Of a stretch of 64,000 bases of DNA, positions 59,440 through 64,000 are shown in pieces. The notes beneath the pieces were generated by a model that ran no database searches, was not told the origin of the DNA, and worked only from the letters and a program-made list of their open reading frames with translations. The first letter of the stretch is position 1, and each line of letters opens with the position of its first letter. The position numbers and the translations under genes were made by a program. The stretch spans positions 620,001 to 684,000 of the forward strand of contig NZ_JBDIVE010000002.1 in the NCBI RefSeq assembly GCF_039631295.1, given 5' to 3'. Source of the stretch: Viridibacterium sediminicola (GTDB lineage: Bacteria; Pseudomonadota; Gammaproteobacteria; Burkholderiales; Rhodocyclaceae).

Positions 59440-61077
59440 TCAGCCCGCCGCCAGGCGCAACATGCCGAGGGCGATTTCGCGTTCGCCCATGATGGTGTGG
59501 TCGGCGCCGCAGTTCATCAGATGCGTGGTTTCGGCATCGGAATGCGAGCGCGCGATGATCAGCAGATCCGGCTTGAGCGCACGCGCCTGCTGGATCACCT
59601 GGCCGGCCTCGAAGCTCTGCGGGATCGCGACATACAGGCAGCGCGCAGCGGCGATGTTGGCCGCTTGCAGTGCGTGCGGATTGGCGGCATTGGCAAAGAT
59701 CACGCAGGCGCCCTGCTCGCGCGCCGCCAGAACCGGCCGGTCGCGATCTTCAATCACCACAAAGTCATGCCCCTGCTCGTGCAGGCGCGCGCCAATCAGG
59801 CTGCCCACGCGACCGTAGCCGACGATGACCGCATGCTCGCGCAGCGTGGTTTCAATCAGCGCAAGCGGCTGCGTGCGCGGATCCTTGTCCTCCGCCTCAG
59901 GTGCGAACTGCGCGCGCCCGGCAATGCGCTCGCAAATGCCGAAGATCAGCGGATTCAGAAGAATGGAGAGGATGGCGCCAGCGAGGATCAGATCGCGCCC
60001 CTGCTGTGGGAACAGCCCCAGCGCGACGCCCAGGCCCGCCAGAATGAAGGAGAACTCGCCGATCTGCGCCAGGCTCGCCGAGATGGTCAGCGCCGTGGCA
60101 TGGCTGCGACCGAGCAGGCGCACGATGATCCAGGCGGCGAGCGATTTGCCGACGAGGATGATGCCCAGGGTCGCCGCCACAGCCAGCGGCGCCTGCAGCA
60201 GGATGCGCGGGTCGAACAGCATGCCGACCGAGACGAAGAACAGCACCGCAAAGGCATCGCGCAGCGGCAGGGATTCCTCGGCGGCGCGGTGGCTGAGCGT
60301 GGACTCGGCGAGGATCATGCCGGCGAAAAACGCCCCCAACGCAAAAGACACGCCGAACAGCCAGGCCGCGCCCGCCGCCACGCCCAGGGCGACGGCCAGC
60401 ACCGACAAGCTGAACAGCTCGCGCGAACCGGTATGCGCCACCCAGTGCAGCAGGGCGGGAATCAGCCGCCGGCCGACCAGCATCATGAACAGTACAAAGC
60501 CGGCCAGCTTGAGCAGGGTGAGCCCCAGCGCGGCGTAAAGCGTGCTGCCGCCATCGCCCGCTGCGCTGAGCGCCGGAATCAGCACCAAGGCCAGCACCAT
60601 CGCCAGATCTTCGACGATCAGCCAGCCCACGGCGATGCGGCCACGCTCGGTGTCAATCAGGCGGCGCTCCTGCAAGGCCCGCAACAGCACGACCGTGCTG
60701 GCCACCGACAGCGCCAGACCGAAGACAAAGCCGCCCGCCAGATGCCAGCCCAGCAGCCGCGCCAGACCCATGCCCAGCGCGGTGGCCACGGCAATCTGCA
60801 CGATGGCGCCGGGGATGGCGATGGCGCGCACCGAGAGCAGATCCTTGAGCGAGAAATGCAGGCCGACGCCGAACATCAGCAGGATCACGCCAAGCTCCGA
60901 GAGCTCGGCGGCCAGCGGCAGGTCGGCCACAAAACCGGGCGTTGCCGGGCCGATCACCACACCCGCCAGCAGATAGCCCACCAGCGGTGACAGGCGCGCC
61001 TTGTAGGCCAGTGCGCCGAAGATGAAAGCGAGGACGAGGCCCGCCACCAGGGTAGCGAGCAAGGGGCCGAGATGCAT
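59440..61077 (-). CDS. Monovalent cation:H+ antiporter of the KefB/YbaL type
   Basis: This CPA2-family transporter of 545 residues has about twelve helices including GYLLAGVVIGPATPGFV, LSVASTVVLLRALQERRLI and SFALGAFFAGMILAES. It is followed by a cytosolic RCK/TrkA-N domain (VIVGYGRVGSLIGARLHEQGH, NAD-binding GxGxxG) that ends near residue 540. This combination is seen in YbaL and KefB. There is no regulator or KefF-like subunit next to it. It is convergent with ispH, with a 15-bp gap. Confidence 0.88.
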   Translation of the reverse strand: MHLGPLLATLVAGLVLAFIFGALAYKARLSPLVGYLLAGVVIGPATPGFVADLPLAAELSELGVILLMFGVGLHFSLKDLLSVRAIAIPGAIVQIAVATALGMGLARLLGWHLAGGFVFGLALSVASTVVLLRALQERRLIDTERGRIAVGWLIVEDLAMVLALVLIPALSAAGDGGSTLYAALGLTLLKLAGFVLFMMLVGRRLIPALLHWVAHTGSRELFSLSVLAVALGVAAGAAWLFGVSFALGAFFAGMILAESTLSHRAAEESLPLRDAFAVLFFVSVGMLFDPRILLQAPLAVAATLGIILVGKSLAAWIIVRLLGRSHATALTISASLAQIGEFSFILAGLGVALGLFPQQGRDLILAGAILSILLNPLIFGICERIAGRAQFAPEAEDKDPRTQPLALIETTLREHAVIVGYGRVGSLIGARLHEQGHDFVVIEDRDRPVLAAREQGACVIFANAANPHALQAANIAAARCLYVAIPQSFEAGQVIQQARALKPDLLIIARSHSDAETTHLMNCGADHTIMGEREIALGMLRLAAG

Positions 61078-61192
61078 GGGAATTCCGTATGTCGATCAAG
61101 AAGAAAAGCACTGACACAGAGTAGAACTCCCGAATGCCAAAAGGTTCTGGCGATAGCCGGCTAAGGCGATATCCCGTGAGGATTCAAGAAAA

Positions 61193-61221
61193 AGGCCGCA
61201 GTGCGTGATGCACCGCGGCCT
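61193..61221 (-). terminator. Terminator of the pectinesterase gene
   Basis: AGGCCGC-N-GTGC and its complement form an 11-bp interrupted stem. On the minus strand it is followed by TTTTTCTTG. It lies 29 bp after the stop codon. Confidence 0.8.
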
Positions 61222-61250
61222 GCAAACTACGCCAGCGAAGGCCAGTTGTT

Positions 61251-62711
61251 TTACTTGGCGGCGCCTGCGCCCGTGTTGAGGTACTCGCCCAGATAGGGAT
61301 CGGACGTTGTGCCGTAGTTGACCGGGTTGGAGCTGCTCCAGTCCTTCCACGGCGTCGTGGTATTGATGAAGGCGTCGATCTTCACGCCGCGCAGGATCAT
61401 CTTGCCGATCGGGCTCGACAGGCTGCTTTGCGGCCATTGGCGCGCAAAGGAAACATTGCTCGCCCCGTTCGAGCCGGTGAAGGAGCCACCATTGAACAGG
61501 AAGCCGTAATTGCCGGCCTGGGTGCTCGGTGCGCCGATGGTGCTGCCGTTCTTGCCGCGCGCGGCGGTGTAGTTGATCTGGCAATTGTCGAACACGCCAG
61601 TGCCGGCGCCGAAGATGAAATCGACATCGCCTTCAACATAGCAGTTCTGCGCGTAGAAGCGCTTGCCGGCACCATCGACCCACAGCGTGTCCTGATTGCC
61701 GTACATCCGCACATTGTCGACATGCACTTGGTCGGCAACGGTGTAGACGGCCACCGCCTGATCCGTGCCCGAACCGCTCTCGACACGGCTATTGGTGATG
61801 GTCAGGTTCTTGGCTTCAAAACCGGTGTTCTGGATGATGAAGGCCGCGGAGCAGGTCGTGCCGATGGCGCTGCCCTTGCCTGCGCAGGAATTCACCCAGG
61901 ACTGGCCCGCGCTCGTGTAATTGCTGGCCTTCACCATTGCCGCATATTCGCTGCCGCTTTGCAGCGCGCTGGTGGCGATCTGGATCTTCACCGAAGACGC
62001 TGCACCCGTGCTGTAAAGCGTGATCGGCGGGCCTGAGGGCACGAAGACCAGCTCGTTATAGGTCCCTGCCGTCACCAGGATGTATTTGCGCGTCGAGCCT
62101 CCGGCATTGATCGCAGCATTGATGGCCGACTGCACGGTCTTGTAGCTGCCGCTGCTGCTGACCGTGTAATCCGGCGTGCTGGGCGTGCTGATGGCCGCCG
62201 GCGTCCAGCTGCCCAGGTATTTGGCAACGGTGAAATTGGCGGCGACCGCGGCGCTCAGCTGTGGCCGCGTGGCGGTCGAGGCCGGCGCGCTGGTGGCGGC
62301 AGACGAGGCCGAGCTTGAAGCCTTGGAAGAACTGGACGAACTGGCCGCAGCGCTTGACTTGCTCGAAGCCGCCGCCGAGCTGCTCGACTTCGATGAGCTG
62401 CTGCTGGCGACGCTGGACGATGTGCTGGAAGAAGCGCTTGACGAAGCGCTGGCCGTCGGCCCGACCGAACACCAGGCGCTGCTGGTAAAGCTATTGCTCG
62501 GGAACAGCGCGGTGCTGCAGGTGAAAGAGCCGCTCAGCGTCGTATAGACGAAAGAACCGCTCTTGCCGAGCGCCACCGTATGGGTGCCACTCATGGTGCA
62601 GGTGCTGCCGACCTGCGCGCACTTGGTATAGCCCGAAGGGTAGTCGGTTGCCGCCAAGGCGCCACCGGCCATGCCGAGCGCCAGGGCGCCCAGCAGAAGC
62701 TTGCTGTTCAT
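61251..62711 (-). CDS. Secreted pectinesterase (CE8) with N-terminal Cys-rich module and Ser linker
   Basis: This enzyme demethylates pectin outside the cell, 486 residues. The signal peptide ends about residue 20 (AGGALAA). Residues 21-75 form a small Cys-rich module (KCAQVGSTCTMSG..., ...AWCSVG) like those attached to secreted polysaccharidases. Then comes a linker of about 80 residues made almost only of Ser and Ala. The CE8 beta-helix carries GTDQAVAVY, NQDTLWVDG and the catalytic Asp segment EGDVDFIFGAG. The ATG at 62711 was chosen for the signal peptide. It is a partner in pectin use with the oligogalacturonate lyase. Confidence 0.9.
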   Translation of the reverse strand: MNSKLLLGALALGMAGGALAATDYPSGYTKCAQVGSTCTMSGTHTVALGKSGSFVYTTLSGSFTCSTALFPSNSFTSSAWCSVGPTASASSSASSSTSSSVASSSSSKSSSSAAASSKSSAAASSSSSSKASSSASSAATSAPASTATRPQLSAAVAANFTVAKYLGSWTPAAISTPSTPDYTVSSSGSYKTVQSAINAAINAGGSTRKYILVTAGTYNELVFVPSGPPITLYSTGAASSVKIQIATSALQSGSEYAAMVKASNYTSAGQSWVNSCAGKGSAIGTTCSAAFIIQNTGFEAKNLTITNSRVESGSGTDQAVAVYTVADQVHVDNVRMYGNQDTLWVDGAGKRFYAQNCYVEGDVDFIFGAGTGVFDNCQINYTAARGKNGSTIGAPSTQAGNYGFLFNGGSFTGSNGASNVSFARQWPQSSLSSPIGKMILRGVKIDAFINTTTPWKDWSSSNPVNYGTTSDPYLGEYLNTGAGAAK

Positions 62712-62884
62712 GAATTGTCTCCAGTCTGATGTATGCCGGATCAATCAATGCACGCTTCTGCGCATCGCAGCCCCGGTCCTGACGATCATTCGTCGCCAGG
62801 GCGCATCCTAGTCTTCGTGGCGACGGGCGTCACACGGCAATGCAGCAGCATCTGCCGCAAACACCAAAAACATCAAATATGCGA

Positions 62885-64000
62885 TCAGGCTTGCTGGATC
62901 GCGTACATCGCACCGAAGCGCGTCGAGGGGTCGTGCGCCAGTTGCTGGAAGCCGCCCTGCTCGATCAGCTGGCCGCGTTCGAAGACGAGGATCTTGTCCG
63001 CCTCCTTGAGCGTGCTGATGCGGTGCGCGACGATGATCATGGTGCGCCCGGCGCCGTACTCGGCGATCAGGCCCTGCATGACCGTCTGCTCGGTGGCCGA
63101 ATCAAGGGCCGAGGTGGCCTCGTCGAGCAGCATGATCTGCGCATTGCGGCAGATCGCCCGCGCAATGCCGATGCGCTGACGCTCGCCGCCCGACAGCGAA
63201 TAGCCGCGCTCGCCAACCACCGTATCGAGGCCCTCGGGCAGGCGCGCGATGAGATCGTCCAGACAGGCGATCTGGCAGGCGCGCTGCAGCAAGGCCGGCG
63301 TCACTTCGCGCGTCATGGTGATGTTTTCTTTGAGCGAGAAGTTGAACATCTCGGTCTCCTGCAGCACCACGGCGATGTTCGCGGTCAGCTCCTCATGGCG
63401 GATCGCATTGATCGGCACACCACCGATCTTCAGTGCGCCCGCCTCGATGTGATAGAGCCCCAGCAAAAGCTTGATCAGGGTGGACTTGCCCGAGCCGGAA
63501 TGGCCCGCGATGCCGACAATCTGGCCGCGCAGCACCTCCAGCGACAGCGGCCCGACGGCGGGCTTGTCGCCATAGCGGAAGAAGGCATCGACCAGCTCGA
63601 TCTTGCGCCAGTCAGTCGGGAACTTCTGCTCGCCCTTGGAGAGCGAATTGTCGCTCCAGAACAGCGGCATCATGCGCGCCAGGTTCGATTTGCGCTCGAT
63701 CATCAGCTGCAGGCGGTCGGTGAAATCCACCGAGGAGTCACGCAGCTTGTCGAAGTACACCGCATAGGTCAGGAAAAAACCCGGCGAGAGCTGGCCATGC
63801 ATGACCATGTAGCCGATCACCAGCAAGTAGCTGCCCCAGCAAATGCCATTGTGCAGCTGGAAGCACATCCACTTGGTGTTGCCCAGGCGCAGGCGCTCGT
63901 AGGAGAGCTGGCGCGCCAGTTCCTCGCGCGCGGCAATGGTGTTGGTCATGCCGCCGGCCGCGCCCATGGCTTTCACGGCGAGGATGTTGGAAGCGCTCTC
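62885..64000 (-). CDS. ABC exporter, fused permease-ATPase (partial)
   Basis: The C-terminal part of a type I ABC exporter; the reading frame stays open to the window edge (ESASNILAVKAMG). Remaining transmembrane helices include ICWGSYLLVIGYMVM and GFFLTYAVYF. The nucleotide-binding domain has Walker A GHSGSGKST, signature LSGGERQRIGIARA, Walker B MLLDEATSALD and the H-loop VAHR. The overall form fits a peptidase-containing or RTX/bacteriocin-type exporter, but the N-terminus that would decide this is outside the window. Confidence 0.85.
   Translation of the reverse strand, partial: ESASNILAVKAMGAAGGMTNTIAAREELARQLSYERLRLGNTKWMCFQLHNGICWGSYLLVIGYMVMHGQLSPGFFLTYAVYFDKLRDSSVDFTDRLQLMIERKSNLARMMPLFWSDNSLSKGEQKFPTDWRKIELVDAFFRYGDKPAVGPLSLEVLRGQIVGIAGHSGSGKSTLIKLLLGLYHIEAGALKIGGVPINAIRHEELTANIAVVLQETEMFNFSLKENITMTREVTPALLQRACQIACLDDLIARLPEGLDTVVGERGYSLSGGERQRIGIARAICRNAQIMLLDEATSALDSATEQTVMQGLIAEYGAGRTMIIVAHRISTLKEADKILVFERGQLIEQGGFQQLAHDPSTRFGAMYAIQQA

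Overview
The window is about 64 kb of GC-rich bacterial chromosome from what looks like a betaproteobacterium, most plausibly Rhodocyclales or a near relative. That placement rests on the LitR/CarH-type MerR regulator, the mrp-dcd-decarboxylase order, ribF-ileS-lspA-fkpB-ispH, the exosortase-A-associated ligase/decarboxylase pair, and secreted or cytoplasmic pectin enzymes. It is an inference from gene content. I saw no rRNA, tRNA, CRISPR array, phage or intact transposase.

Layout. 1-5.2 kb: a B12-type light-sensing MerR regulator between two matching operators, a ferritin-like diiron protein, a chemoreceptor, and a heptose-phosphate adenylyltransferase. 4.5-14.9 kb: a nitrogen-scavenging locus. 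It has a divergent pair, atzG-atzE-atzH-gntR (minus) and atzF followed by a five-gene peptide-type ABC importer (plus). The intergenic region carries two back-to-back sigma-54-like promoters, each with a GntR-type palindrome at its predicted start site. 15.1-18.4 kb: ACP, acyl-CoA ligase and PLP decarboxylase of the exosortase A type, without an exosortase. 18.5-26.5 kb: an SDR L-threonine dehydrogenase, a Tat-exported PhoX phosphatase with a Pho box, a DUF1501/DUF1800 pair and a DMT transporter. 26.6-39.6 kb: dnaE, two exported proteins of unknown function, a large PAS-GGDEF-EAL protein, peroxiredoxin, acylphosphatase, SulP transporter and metG. 39.8-44.9 kb: a TRAP transporter and hybrid histidine kinase. 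45-49.4 kb: mrp, a small lipoprotein, dcd and a PLP decarboxylase. 49.4-53 kb: small accessory genes, an orphan ParA and oligogalacturonate lyase. 53.1-59.4 kb: ribF, a GxxExxY nuclease-fold gene, ileS, lspA, fkpB, ispH. 59.4-64 kb: a KefB/YbaL antiporter, a secreted pectinesterase and a partial ABC exporter.

The most unusual content is non-coding. A family of palindromic intergenic repeats built from GACGCGAAG/CGCAAAG words occurs at six places. One copy is split by a GxxExxY PD-(D/E)XK gene so that its arms become terminal inverted repeats, and it supplies the 3' end of ribF. A second copy carries a precise 23-bp insertion of a different REP-like palindrome. A separate MITE-like element of about 273 bp, with perfect 20-bp inverted ends, sits inside the TRAP operon. 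Together these suggest two transposase-less mobile families shaping operon junctions.
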